This document shows, one piece after another, positions 52,741-62,245 of a stretch of DNA of 64,000 nucleotides. A program made the translations under genes and the position numbers. Where the stretch lies: contig NZ_CGIH01000013.1 in the NCBI RefSeq assembly GCF_000983115.1, positions 1-64,000 on the forward strand, given 5' to 3'. Under the pieces are notes generated by a model, which saw only the letters and a program-made list of their open reading frames with translations, had not been told where the DNA came from and did no database searches. Every line of letters begins with the position of its first letter. The first letter of the stretch is position 1. This stretch comes from Syntrophomonas zehnderi OL-4 (GTDB lineage: Bacteria; Bacillota; Syntrophomonadia; Syntrophomonadales; Syntrophomonadaceae).

Positions 52741-53799
52741 ATGCCTACCAAACTAAGTCGACGCGACTTTGTTAAGCTCTGCGCTGGGTCAGCGGCAGCT
52801 ATATCCATGTCCGGATTGCTGGCACCGTATTTGGCTCAAGCGGTCGAGGCGGGAGCTCCGCCGGTTATCTGGATTCAGGGGGCTAGCTGTACAGGATGTT
52901 CAATTTCTCTATTAAACACTGTTCACCCGGATATCAAGGAAGTATTGCTTAATACTATCAGTGTTCGTTATCATCCTAATCTTTCTGCAGCCTCCGGGGA
53001 TCTGGCTGTTAACGAAGGTATATTTAAGACCGCCCGGGACAATCCCAAAAAGTATTTCCTGGTGGTTGAAGGTGCTGTTCCTACCGGTGCTGACGGAATG
53101 TATTGTATGGTAGGAGAACGCAACGGCCAGCATATTACCTTCCTGGATATGGTAAAGGAGCTGGGCAGCCAGGCCGCAGCTATTTTGAATTTCGGAACCT
53201 GTTCGGCCTATGGCGGACTGCCGGCTACCCCACCTAACCCAACCGGATGCAAGGCGGTGGGTGATGTCGTCAAAAACGTTCCGATCGTTAACGTGCCCGG
53301 ATGTCCTCCGCATCCCGACTGGATGGTGGGAACGATTGCCCACGTACTCCTTTATAAGGACATACCTGAGTTGGACAGCTTTGGGCGTCCGAAGATGTTT
53401 TTCAGCCACATAATTCATGATAATTGTGAAAGACGCCAGTATTTCGATAATGCTATTTTTGCCAAAAACTTCGGCGAACCGGGTTGCCTGCTGGAATTAG
53501 GCTGCAAAGGCCCCATGGCTTTTTGCGACTCCAGTACCCGTCCTTGGAACGGTGGGGTGAATTGGTGCATACGTGCCGGGGCACCCTGCTTAGCCTGCAC
53601 AGAACCGCAATTTCCTGGTTGGCCTATTTATGAAAGAATGCCTGAGATGCCTATAGGTCCTGCTATGACTGCTACTGTTGACCAAATCGGCGGCGTATTA
53701 GGAGCGGCTGCAGTGCTGGGTATCGGCGGACATCTGGCTGGCAACGTAATGACCGGCCGCATAGGTGGCAAAAATAATGAGAAAGAAGGTGACAACTAA
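52741..53799 (+). CDS. [NiFe]-hydrogenase small subunit with Tat signal
   Basis: 352 aa. A twin-arginine signal (LSRRDFVKLCAGSAAAISMS) directs export. Fe-S cluster cysteines are seen in GASCTGCSISLL, GTCSAYGG, VPGCPPHPDW, and in the C-terminal half (DNCERR, CLLELGCKGPMAFC, CLACTEPQFP). A C-terminal hydrophobic helix (GGVLGAAAVLGIGGHLAG) anchors it to the membrane next to the cytochrome b. Group 1 uptake-type enzyme. The TAATG overlap couples it to the large subunit. Confidence 0.94.
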   Translation: MPTKLSRRDFVKLCAGSAAAISMSGLLAPYLAQAVEAGAPPVIWIQGASCTGCSISLLNTVHPDIKEVLLNTISVRYHPNLSAASGDLAVNEGIFKTARDNPKKYFLVVEGAVPTGADGMYCMVGERNGQHITFLDMVKELGSQAAAILNFGTCSAYGGLPATPPNPTGCKAVGDVVKNVPIVNVPGCPPHPDWMVGTIAHVLLYKDIPELDSFGRPKMFFSHIIHDNCERRQYFDNAIFAKNFGEPGCLLELGCKGPMAFCDSSTRPWNGGVNWCIRAGAPCLACTEPQFPGWPIYERMPEMPIGPAMTATVDQIGGVLGAAAVLGIGGHLAGNVMTGRIGGKNNEKEGDN

Positions 53800-55238
53800 T
53801 GGCTGAAAGAGTCGTCATCGATCCTGTAACAAGAATAGAAGGTCATCTTAAGGTTGAAGTCCAAGTTGAAGCTGGCTCAGTAGTTGACGCCCACGCCAGC
53901 GGTATGCTCTTTAGAGGATTGGAACTGATTATGCGTGGTCGTGACCCTCGCGACGCCATGCAGATCATGCAGCGCGTCTGCGGCGTTTGACCGGTAGGAC
54001 ATGCCAGCGCGGGATCGCTGGCCTTGGACAACGCTTTTGGTATCGAACCGCCTCCCAATGGTCGGATTATTAGAAACCTGATTTTAGGCTCCAATTATAT
54101 CCAGTCGCACGTTTTACATTTCTTCCATCTGGCTGCCCTTGATTATGTCATGGGTCCGGATGTACCTCCTTTCGTACCCCGTTACCAGGGGGATTATCGT
54201 CTGCCCGATGATATTAATAAACAAGCGGTAGACAACTATTTGCTGGCTCTTAACATACGCCGCAAGGCCCATGAAATGACAGCTTTGTGGGGCGGGAAAA
54301 TGCCGCATCAGCAAGCTATTGTACCGGGTGGGGTAACTGAGGTGCCTAATACCCAGAAGATTTTCGAGTTTGTTGATCGCTTGAATGAGGTAATTGATTT
54401 TATTGACAACGTTTATATTCCCACTGTCAAGGCTGTGGCGGGAGCATACCCGGATTATTTTGACATTGGCCGCGGCAGCATGAATATGCTGGCGTATGGT
54501 GCTTTTCCCCTGGAGGAGGGGATGGATCACCTGAAGAAGAAAAAATTCTTTCCGGCTGGTGTATATCTGCGTGGGCAATACATGGAACTGCAGCCTGACA
54601 AGATTACTGAGCAGGTGAAATACTCCTGGTTTAAGGATGGCATTGCTGCCACGCCTGAGCAGGCCAGAGTCGAGCCGGATGTCCACAAGAAAGATGCCTA
54701 TTCTTTCCTGAAGGCTCCCAGGTACAATGGCGAAGTAATGGAAGTAGGGCCGCTAGCCCGAGCCATAGTAGCCAAGCAAAAGGACGTAGTCGCACTAGGT
54801 GATAAAGCTTTCTCAGTAATGGGTCGTCATTTTGCCCGGGCTGTGGAGGCTTCACAAGTGGCTCATGCCATGAAAGACTGGGTTTTAAAACTGGAAGCAG
54901 GCAAACCGGTTGCCACCCCTCATAAGATACCTTCCTCAGCCCAGGGGATAGGTTTGACAGAAGCTGCCCGGGGTGCCTTGGGGCACTGGAATCATATCGA
55001 ACACGGGCGAACCGCTGTTTATAACGCTATAGTACCAAGTACCTGGAATATGTCTCCTCGCGATGACCGAAGCCAATTGGGTACCATGGAACAAGCATTG
55101 ATCGGAACACCGGTGAAAGACACAAAGAATCCTTTAGAAGTGGTTCGGGTTATTAGATCCTTTGACCCATGTCTGGCATGTGCCATTCATATTATGACCC
55201 CCGATAAAAAGGTGATCAGTCAATTCCAGATTAATTAG
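53799..55238 (+). CDS. [NiFe]-hydrogenase large subunit with selenocysteine (UGA) in the L1 motif
   Basis: 479 residues when the in-frame UGA at 53988-53990 is read as Sec64. Upstream part: VVIDPVTRIEGHLKVEV... to RVCGV; downstream part continues PVGHASAG in the same frame to the canonical C-terminal motif DPCLACAIH and a 15-residue tail that the protease gene product at 55912 would remove. L1 normally reads RxCGxCxxxH; the second Cys, a Ni-Fe bridging ligand, is the UGA codon. A hairpin at 54003-54022 fits a bacterial SECIS. There is no start or ribosome binding site of quality after the UGA (the TTG at 54024 would miss L1), and both halves are well conserved, so a pseudogene is unlikely. 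Confidence 0.85.
54003..54022 (+). promoter_or_regulatory. SECIS-like hairpin downstream of UGA
   Basis: GCCAGCG/CGCTGGC, a perfect 7-bp stem with the six-base loop CGGGAT. The loop begins 19 bases after the UGA, within the distance used by SelB-dependent bacterial SECIS elements (17 in Escherichia coli fdhF), and holds G residues near its 5' side. Confidence 0.75.
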
Positions 55239-55249
55239 GGGGTGAGAAA

Positions 55250-55891
55250 GTGGTTAAAGAGATGGAAGTTAGACATTCTATCTGGATAAGGTTCTTTCAC
55301 TGGACCAATATGATAGCCATTACCTTGTTGATGCTGACCGGATACTATATCCACAGTCCGCATGGTTTCAAGATTTTTAGCAATATGGATACTCCCCGGA
55401 TGCTCCATTTTGCTATGGCCTATTTGTTGTGCTTTGGAGTAGTAGGCAGGGTATATTATGCTATTGTAGCTGATGATGCCAAAAATATAGTTTATAACAT
55501 AAAAGAAGATACACTTAAATTCCCGAGTATGATCAAATACTACCTGTTTATGTCAGATACCCATCCCTATTACGGCAAGTACAATCCCGGGCAAAAAATG
55601 ATGTATACCGGTTGGCTGTTTTTAGCCTTGATTCAGATTATTACCGGATTTATACTCTACAAACCGGTTACCTTTGCCTGGCTAGGCGGTGTTTTGGGCG
55701 GGATGATTGCTATCCGGGTTGTTCACTATGTGGTGACCTGGTTGTTCTTGTTATCCGTTCTGGCCCATGTCTACCTGGATATTTCCGAAGGAATTCCGGT
55801 ATTAAAATCGATGTTTACCGGTAAACTGCCGGCTGATTTTGACCATGGGGTTCATGAAGAAATTCCTGCTGACGAAGGTGTCAGTGCCTAA
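55250..55891 (+). CDS. Ni/Fe-hydrogenase cytochrome b subunit
   Basis: 213 aa, four membrane helices with haem histidines (IRFFHWTNMIAITLLMLTGYY split, MLHFAMAYLLCFGV, VVHYVVTWLFLLSVLAHVYLD). HyaC/HybB-type b cytochrome that connects the exported hydrogenase to menaquinone. Start GTG with AGGGGGTG upstream; an ATG four codons later is an alternative. It lies 11 bases after the large subunit. Confidence 0.92.
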   Translation: MVKEMEVRHSIWIRFFHWTNMIAITLLMLTGYYIHSPHGFKIFSNMDTPRMLHFAMAYLLCFGVVGRVYYAIVADDAKNIVYNIKEDTLKFPSMIKYYLFMSDTHPYYGKYNPGQKMMYTGWLFLALIQIITGFILYKPVTFAWLGGVLGGMIAIRVVHYVVTWLFLLSVLAHVYLDISEGIPVLKSMFTGKLPADFDHGVHEEIPADEGVSA

Positions 55892-55911
55892 ACTAACAAG
55901 GGGGATAAGCC

Positions 55912-56379
55912 TTGAAGAACAAAATAATGGTTGTAGGAATCGGTAACTATATTTTGCAAGATGAAGGCGTTGGAGTTCATGCCGTCAACCGTTTGATGGA
56001 AATGAACCTACCGGATTGGGTCGAACTCGTTGACGGGGGAACCCATAGCTACGATCTGGTTGACTTTTTCTGTCAGGCAGATAACCTTATTATTATCGAT
56101 GCCATCCAGGCCGGGGGAGAGCCGGGTACCATGTACCGGGCTCCCCTGGAGGAAATGGGCTTAAGGCCCGAAGAAAACTGTACCTCCTTGCACCAGATGC
56201 ACTTTATTGAAGCAGTCAGAATGGTAAATCTTCTGGGCTACTACCCTAACGTTATAGTTTTTGGAGTAGAACCAGAGGTGATTGACTGGGGTATGGAATT
56301 GAGTCCTAGAGTGGCGGAAAAGCTGCCGCGCTTAACTGAACTTGTTGTGCAGGAAATAAATACTCTTATGGCCGTATAA
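55912..56379 (+). CDS. Hydrogenase maturation endopeptidase (HyaD/HybD family)
   Basis: 155 aa. NKIMVVGIGNYILQDEGVGVHAV contains the first acidic nickel ligand, VELVDGGTHSYDL the second, and SLHQMHFIEAVRM the histidine. It checks nickel insertion and clips the large subunit after the DPCxxCxxH histidine. TTG start with AAGGGGGAT upstream. The C-terminal tail of the neighbouring large subunit is the expected substrate. Confidence 0.93.
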   Translation: MKNKIMVVGIGNYILQDEGVGVHAVNRLMEMNLPDWVELVDGGTHSYDLVDFFCQADNLIIIDAIQAGGEPGTMYRAPLEEMGLRPEENCTSLHQMHFIEAVRMVNLLGYYPNVIVFGVEPEVIDWGMELSPRVAEKLPRLTELVVQEINTLMAV

Positions 56380-56601
56380 CAACTCCATGCAAATAGCTTA
56401 ATTGTGTTACGGACTGAAGGGGCCGGGCTTCCGCTCAAAAAACCAGGTTTTAAAGTATATGCGATGATGCGGCGATAGCGTATTGCTTAAAAACTAAAAT
56501 TTCCCTACGGGGACTATTGATATGAACTTCGTTCATAATTAAGGGGTCTGCGTCTATTTAAAATTTATTTTCTAGTTAACCTATTTAAAAGCAGGGGTAA
56601 A

Positions 56602-58881
56602 ATGCAAACAAAATATGGCAGCTATCAGATCAGGATAAATGGCATCGTACAGGGAGTTGGCTTCAGACCTTTCGTCTATCGTCTGGCCAGCGAATATGAT
56701 CTTAAAGGGTGGGTTTTAAACTCATCTGCGGGTGTGCTCATCCGGGTAGAGGGGCCTGACGAGCAAATTAACACGTTTGCCCGCCGACTGGTGGAAGAAC
56801 CGCCGCCCTTGGCATTGATCCGCAGCTGGGATATTAATGCCCAGGATTGGTCTGGCTTCACTGATTTTAAAATTAAAGCCAGTGATGACCATGAGCAGAA
56901 GGTGGCAATGATATCGCCCGATATAGCTGTTTGTGCGGAATGCAGAAGTGAAGTGTTAAACAGGGAGGATCGGCGTTATCATTACCCATTCATCAACTGT
57001 ACCAACTGTGGCCCGCGCTTTACAATCATCAAAGATTTGCCTTATGACCGGTCTATGACTACTATGGCATCTTTTCCGATGTGTCCGGAATGTCAGCGGG
57101 AATACGAAAACCCCAACCATCGCCGTTTCCATGCCCAACCCAATGCCTGTCCGGTCTGTGGCCCGCATATCTCCCTTTTAAACCGACAGGGTCAGGAGAT
57201 TAACCAGGATGTCCGGGAATTGTTTAAGGCGGGATATATTGTGGCTGTAAAAGGACTGGGCGGTTTCCACTTAGCCGTTAACGCACGTGATGCGAAAGCA
57301 GTAGCCCGTCTGCGTAAGAGTAAACAGCGGGATGCCAAACCTTTTGCGGTTATGGTCAAGGATGTAGAAACAGCCCATAAATACTGTCTCATAAGCCCCC
57401 CAGAGGAGAGATGGCTGCTGGCTCCGCAGGCACCGATTGTGGTATTAAAATGTCGGGAGGGAAACCAGCTTAATTCGGATATTATCCATCCCGGACTTAA
57501 TACCCTGGGGGTAATGCTGCCCTATACGCCTTTGCATTACTTGTTATTTGATCAGGATCTGGAAATATTGATTATGACAAGTGCCAATATCAGCGATGAG
57601 CCATTGATTATTGACAATCAGGAAGCAATCGGCAAGCTAGGCCAGATTGCTGATTATTTTCTGGTACATAATCGGGATATCTATAACCCCTGTGACGATT
57701 CCGTTCTGCGGGTTACTTCTTTGGATACTCCCCTTTTCTTTAGACGGGCCCGCGGTTTTGTTCCCCGGGGTATCAAGATAGACGATGGAACCAAGCCGAT
57801 TCTAGCCGTGGGGGGGGAGATGAAAAATACTTTTTGCCTTACCAGAAATGGGGAGGCTTTTTTGAGCCAGCATTGGGGTGATTTAAATCATTTTAACAAC
57901 TATATGAACTTTCAAAGGGGTATCGAACGCTTTAAGCGGATGCTCTATGTGGAACCGGAAATAATAGCCCATGATCTGCATCCTAACTACCAGACCAGTC
58001 GCTGGGCTAAAATGCAGCCGGGGGTAAAATTGATCGAAGTGCAGCACCACTTTGCTCATCTAGCCAGCGTTATGGCTGAGCATAACCTGCAGGGTGAAGT
58101 CCTGGGGCTGATCTGTGACGGAACTGGCTGGGGAACGGATGGGGCCGTATGGGGGGGAGAGATCCTCCGGGCTGATTATACGGGTTTTACCCGTTTGGCT
58201 CAGCATAAATACGTGCCTTTTCCAGGCGGAGACCAAAATGCGAAAAAGCCTTACCGCATGGCTTTAATTTACCTATATGCGGCATTTGGAGAAGAAGTTT
58301 TCGATTTAGCAGAGCAGTTTTTACCTCAGCTGGCGACAGAAGAAAAAAACATTATGCTGACCTGCCTGATGAATAATGCTCACGTTCTGCGAACTTCTTC
58401 GTGCGGACGATTGTTCGATGCGGCAGGAGCCATCCTGGGAATCTGTAGTATAAATCAATATGAAGGTCAGGCTGCTGCTGAATTGGAAGCCTGGGCAGAT
58501 CCCTTCGAAAAAGGTCATTACGGTTTTGATTTATATGCGGAGCAGGGAATCTGGCAAATGGATGTGCTGCCGATGTGGCCTGAAATGCTGGCTGAGATAA
58601 AAAGAAATTATCTGCCCGGACGTATCGCCCAGAAATTCCATTTAACCCTCGTGAAAATGTGGACTAAGACTCTCTGTAAACTTAGGGATGAAACCGGTTT
58701 GAACCGGGTTGTCTTAAGCGGGGGAGTATTTTGTAATCAGATTCTTAGCAATGGATTGTATAAGTCATTGACGGAGGAGGGATTTAAGGTTTATCTGCAT
58801 CAGCAGGTACCGCCTGGGGACGGTGGTATCTCGCTGGGGCAAGCCATAATAGCAAGCGAGGTGTATAGGGGATGTGTTTAG
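56602..58881 (+). CDS. hypF: Carbamoyltransferase HypF
   Basis: 759 aa. N-terminal acylphosphatase domain (RINGIVQGVGFRPFVYRLA), two zinc fingers (CAECRSEVL...CTNCGPRF, CPECQREY...CPVCGP), a YrdC-like domain (RKSKQRDAKPFAVMVKD) and a Kae1-like C-terminal domain (HHFAHLASVMAEH, GTGWGTDGAVWGGE, LSGGVFCNQ). It activates carbamoyl phosphate and loads HypE for CN ligand synthesis. A 222-base gap with a TGAACTTCGTTCA hairpin and a variant of the AATAGACRCAGA motif precedes it. Confidence 0.95.
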   Translation: MQTKYGSYQIRINGIVQGVGFRPFVYRLASEYDLKGWVLNSSAGVLIRVEGPDEQINTFARRLVEEPPPLALIRSWDINAQDWSGFTDFKIKASDDHEQKVAMISPDIAVCAECRSEVLNREDRRYHYPFINCTNCGPRFTIIKDLPYDRSMTTMASFPMCPECQREYENPNHRRFHAQPNACPVCGPHISLLNRQGQEINQDVRELFKAGYIVAVKGLGGFHLAVNARDAKAVARLRKSKQRDAKPFAVMVKDVETAHKYCLISPPEERWLLAPQAPIVVLKCREGNQLNSDIIHPGLNTLGVMLPYTPLHYLLFDQDLEILIMTSANISDEPLIIDNQEAIGKLGQIADYFLVHNRDIYNPCDDSVLRVTSLDTPLFFRRARGFVPRGIKIDDGTKPILAVGGEMKNTFCLTRNGEAFLSQHWGDLNHFNNYMNFQRGIERFKRMLYVEPEIIAHDLHPNYQTSRWAKMQPGVKLIEVQHHFAHLASVMAEHNLQGEVLGLICDGTGWGTDGAVWGGEILRADYTGFTRLAQHKYVPFPGGDQNAKKPYRMALIYLYAAFGEEVFDLAEQFLPQLATEEKNIMLTCLMNNAHVLRTSSCGRLFDAAGAILGICSINQYEGQAAAELEAWADPFEKGHYGFDLYAEQGIWQMDVLPMWPEMLAEIKRNYLPGRIAQKFHLTLVKMWTKTLCKLRDETGLNRVVLSGGVFCNQILSNGLYKSLTEEGFKVYLHQQVPPGDGGISLGQAIIASEVYRGCV

Positions 58882-59093
58882 GGGTACCGGGAAAAATAAT
58901 AGATTTAAAGGAAAACTACATGGCGGTAGTTGATGTGAATGGTAACCAGACTGAAATCAGTATACGCTTGACCCCGGAGGCGGAGCTGGGCCAGTATGTA
59001 CTGATTCATGCCGGTTTTGCCATGGAGGTTGTGGATGAGACGATAGCTCTGGAAACCATGCAATACCTGGAGGAGATGCTGCAGTATGAATAA
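58872..59093 (+). CDS. hypC: Hydrogenase assembly chaperone HypC
   Basis: 73 aa. Begins MCLGVPGKIIDL with the essential Cys2 and carries HAGFAMEVVDE. It carries the Fe(CN)2CO unit with HypD and binds the large-subunit precursor. Overlaps hypF by 10 bases and hypD by 8, so translation is coupled. Confidence 0.95.
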   Translation: MCLGVPGKIIDLKENYMAVVDVNGNQTEISIRLTPEAELGQYVLIHAGFAMEVVDETIALETMQYLEEMLQYE

Positions 59094-60165
59094 CGGGAAA
59101 AAATATCAGCAGGATCTCTTAGAGGGAATTTTATCTGCAGATGAAAACATTTCTTTAATGGAGGTTTGCGGTACTCATACCATGGCGATTGCCAAAAGCG
59201 GCCTGCGGCAGATCCTGCCTCCCCATATCAAACTATTGTCCGGCCCGGGCTGTCCGGTGTGTGTAACTTCTCAGGGGGATATAGATGCGATCATTGAATT
59301 GGTGCAGAATGAGGATATCATCCTGGTTACCTTTGGTGATATGATGCGGGTTCCGGGTACCCGGAGCAGTTTGCAGGAAGAACGCAGCCAAGGGTCGGAT
59401 GTAAGGGTAGCTTATTCACCTTTGGACGCCTTACGCATAGCCCGCGAGAATCCACAAAAAGAAGTGATTTTTCTGGGGATCGGCTTTGAAACCACTACCC
59501 CGGCGGTAGGCCTTACCGTGCAGCAAGCTCGGGAAGAAGGAGTAAAAAACTTTTCGGTTTTCTCGGTTCACAAAATGGTTCCGCCTGCCTTGGAGCTTAT
59601 TTTTTCCGATCCGGAAATACAGGTTGACGGTTTGATTTGTCCCGGACATGTTTCGGCCGTTATCGGTGTAGAACCCTATGAAATTCTGGCTCAGAAATAC
59701 AACCGGCCCTGTGTAATAACTGGTTTTGAAACCCTGGACATTTTGGAAGGGATATATATGCTTATTAAACAAAAACAAAAACGACAAGCCCGAGCAGAAA
59801 TACAATATCGCCGCGTAGTGAAACCGGAAGGCAATCCGGTTGCCCGGGAAGTTATCGCTAGATTTTTTGAGGCAGTACCAGCCCGTTGGCGGGGTTTGGG
59901 AGTTATTCCCGACAGCGGTCTAAAATTGCGGGATGAATATGCTGACCTGGATGCCCGCAAGAAATTTAATATTACCGAGATGGAGGAAGTTCCCATTAAA
60001 GGCTGTGCCTGTGGTGAGGTGCTGATGGGCAAGATCATGCCTGCAGAATGCCCGCTTTTTGGCCGGGGGTGCACACCTTTGCAGCCGGTGGGCCCCTGCA
60101 TGGTATCCCATGAAGGCTCCTGTGCAGCCTATTATCGTTTTACACCAGCGAAAGGAAGAAGCTAA
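59086..60165 (+). CDS. hypD: Hydrogenase formation protein HypD
   Basis: 359 aa. EVCGTHTMAIAKSGLR, SGPGCPVCVT, FGDMMRVPG and GFETTTPAVG are invariant motifs; the C-terminal cysteines (CACGEVLMGKIMPAECPLFGRGC, read as a [4Fe-4S] site) are present. It is the scaffold on which the Fe(CN)2CO unit is assembled with HypC. Ends directly before hypE (next base is its ATG). Confidence 0.95.
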   Translation: MNNGKKYQQDLLEGILSADENISLMEVCGTHTMAIAKSGLRQILPPHIKLLSGPGCPVCVTSQGDIDAIIELVQNEDIILVTFGDMMRVPGTRSSLQEERSQGSDVRVAYSPLDALRIARENPQKEVIFLGIGFETTTPAVGLTVQQAREEGVKNFSVFSVHKMVPPALELIFSDPEIQVDGLICPGHVSAVIGVEPYEILAQKYNRPCVITGFETLDILEGIYMLIKQKQKRQARAEIQYRRVVKPEGNPVAREVIARFFEAVPARWRGLGVIPDSGLKLRDEYADLDARKKFNITEMEEVPIKGCACGEVLMGKIMPAECPLFGRGCTPLQPVGPCMVSHEGSCAAYYRFTPAKGRS

Positions 60166-61176
60166 ATGAAACACGACCGCATATTATTGGCACACGGCAG
60201 CGGCGGCCTAATGAGCCAGCGTCTGATAGACGAAATATTTAAAAAGGCTTTTAATAACGATATTATGGAACCAATGCTGGATGGGGCAATCCTGGATTTG
60301 CCGGCCGGGAAACTGGCTATGTCAACCGATTCCTTTGTAATCACACCACTGTTTTTCCCAGGGGGCGATATCGGCAAACTTTCCATCTGCGGAACGGTTA
60401 ATGATCTTTTGGCCTGTGGTGCTCAACCGCTTTATCTGTCGACCGCCTTTATCATCGAGGAAGGCTTGCCCATATCGGATCTTAGGTCAATCGTTGCCTC
60501 CATGGCGGAAACCGCTCGGCAAGTTGGTGTCAAACTGGTGACCGGGGATACCAAAGTAGTGGAAAAAGGCAGTGCCGATGGTGTTTTCATTAATACTACC
60601 GGGATTGGAATTATCCCCGCCGGGATCGATTATCTTCCTCAACGTATAAATTCGGGAGATAAGGTAATTGTCACAGGCAACATCGGGGATCATGGCCTGG
60701 CCATTTTGGCGCAAAGGGAAGGGTTAAGCTTTAGTACCCCTGTTCTAAGTGATTGTGCTCCTCTCTACCAGCTAAAAGATATGATAGATAAATATCAAGA
60801 TGCGATTAGATGTATGCGTGATCCGACCCGGGGTGGGCTGGCGACCGTATTAAATGAAATTGCAGTTCAGGCCGGGGTTGGAATCAGGGTTAAGGAAGCA
60901 GATATTCCGGTTTCGGTTGCAGTACAAGGGGCCTGTGATATGCTGGGTATGGATCCTCTCTATATGGCTAACGAGGGGAAAATGGTGATTTTCGTAGCCG
61001 CGGAGGCGGCCGAAGATTTTTTAAACGATTTGCATAAAATGTCCCAGACAGAAAATGCGGCGCTTATTGGCAGGGTTAGCCCAGAACCAGCTGGAATGGT
61101 ACTGGTGGAAACCGAACTGGGTGCCGAACGCATCCTAGGAGTACTGGAAGGTGAACATATCCCCCGCATATGTTAA
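60166..61176 (+). CDS. hypE: Carbamoyl dehydratase HypE
   Basis: 336 aa, PurM-like ATPase. It starts ILLAHGSGGLMSQRLIDEIF, contains DGAILDLPAGKLAMSTDSF and VTGDTKVVEKG, and ends in HIPRIC, whose terminal cysteine accepts the carbamoyl group and is dehydrated to thiocyanate. Completes the hypABFCDE set in one locus. The operon ends at the large hairpin at 61215. Confidence 0.95.
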   Translation: MKHDRILLAHGSGGLMSQRLIDEIFKKAFNNDIMEPMLDGAILDLPAGKLAMSTDSFVITPLFFPGGDIGKLSICGTVNDLLACGAQPLYLSTAFIIEEGLPISDLRSIVASMAETARQVGVKLVTGDTKVVEKGSADGVFINTTGIGIIPAGIDYLPQRINSGDKVIVTGNIGDHGLAILAQREGLSFSTPVLSDCAPLYQLKDMIDKYQDAIRCMRDPTRGGLATVLNEIAVQAGVGIRVKEADIPVSVAVQGACDMLGMDPLYMANEGKMVIFVAAEAAEDFLNDLHKMSQTENAALIGRVSPEPAGMVLVETELGAERILGVLEGEHIPRIC

Positions 61177-61185
61177 AGCGGATAA

Positions 61186-61200
61186 AATAGACACAGATAA
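61186..61200 (+). repeat. Dispersed motif AATAGACACAGATAA (copy 3)
   Basis: Ten bases after the hypE stop, followed directly by the arms of the terminator hairpin. Confidence 0.6.
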
Positions 61201-61214
61201 CACAGATTTAATGG

Positions 61215-61298
61215 AATCACACAGATTATCCCATTAAAGTATAGGTAAGATTAGAAACTAATCTTACCTATACTTTAATAAAAATAATCTGTGTGATT
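61215..61298. terminator. Exceptionally long bidirectional terminator
   Basis: A perfect 21-bp inner stem (61234-61254 with 61258-61278) closed by an AAA loop, and a perfect 15-bp outer stem (61215-61229 with 61284-61298). It separates the convergent hypE and membrane protein genes. Confidence 0.88.
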
Positions 61299-61307
61299 CT
61301 GTATCTA

Positions 61308-62045
61308 TTACCTTACTTCCACCTCGGCCTGCGGATTAAAAGGGTTGGTGCGCACACCTAGTGAAAACAGATAGGGGTAGTTGGCTTTTAAATGCTGCAT
61401 ATAATCTAGCCATTGGTTGGCCAGACTCAGATATACGCGCTTTACATCTTCCCGCAAATGAGCGTAATCACTATTGGAAAGTGAAGCCAAATCATTTCTT
61501 TGACCAAGTTCATCGCTGAGGTGAAATACGGCCCAGAGCAGGTTGGTAAAGCTTTCATGTTCCAGTAAATTAGGGTTTTCTAAAAGACGCAACAAAAAAT
61601 CTCGTTTAGCGATTAAAAAGCTGTTCATATCCTGTAAAGAGGCGGGGTCAATCTGACTAAGATGGGAATTTTTAAGTAGGTTTTTCGCGTTAGCAAAGTC
61701 TGCTTGCTCCCAGGAGTCACTTAAAAGCAATTGTTGCCCGAAGGTTTCTGGTGTGAAATAATGGCAAGTCAAAGTTTTTAACAACTCGGTGCCCACCTCA
61801 CTGAAAAATGCTCCGATAACCATATTCATTTTTATTAAGCGTTCATTTTTGGCCCGGTTAGTCATCAAACTATTAAATACGATTGTTACCAGCAATACAT
61901 TAATAGGCAGAAATCCTAGTTGAGCAATAAAATAACGGAAAATGAAAGGAGCGTCACTGAAGATGGCATAATGAATGGAGTATATAGTTAATGACAAAAC
62001 TATAAATAATGCCCCCAATTTAGTAAGAAAGCCAAGTTTCTTCAT
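61308..62045 (-). CDS. Conserved membrane protein of unknown function
   Basis: 245 aa. Two N-terminal helices (about 10-28, LGALFIVLSLTIYSIHYAIF; and 37-60, FIAQLGFLPINVLLVTIVF) anchor a cytosolic, mostly helical domain (ERLIKMNMVIGAFFSEVGTE, NLLWAVFHLSDELGQRNDLA, YLSLANQWLDYMQHLKANYPYLFSL). No catalytic motif seen and no family named with certainty; the layout is like small membrane sensors or scaffolds. Ribosome binding site AAGGGGGG upstream of the ATG. Confidence 0.7.
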   Translation of the reverse strand: MKKLGFLTKLGALFIVLSLTIYSIHYAIFSDAPFIFRYFIAQLGFLPINVLLVTIVFNSLMTNRAKNERLIKMNMVIGAFFSEVGTELLKTLTCHYFTPETFGQQLLLSDSWEQADFANAKNLLKNSHLSQIDPASLQDMNSFLIAKRDFLLRLLENPNLLEHESFTNLLWAVFHLSDELGQRNDLASLSNSDYAHLREDVKRVYLSLANQWLDYMQHLKANYPYLFSLGVRTNPFNPQAEVEVR

Positions 62046-62245
62046 TATTAATCCCCCCTTTTTTTAAATATTACTACCATTACTCCCAGGATACATCAAT
62101 TTATACAGGTTTAACCAGCAAATTATTCCAAACGGTATCGACTCAGGCTACGGACAAAATATTTAATGCTATAATATTAACTTAGAGAATACAAACATAC
62201 GGATAATGACTTAAAAAAACGTTTGGCATAAGGAGATGATTAACC

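Noticed and set aside
53988-54026. Hydrogenase large subunit as a pseudogene split by a stop, or a second gene starting at TTG 54024
   Set aside because: The UGA sits exactly at a catalytic cysteine column, is followed by a SECIS-like hairpin, the frame is unbroken on both sides, and a start at 54024 would lack the L1 histidine.
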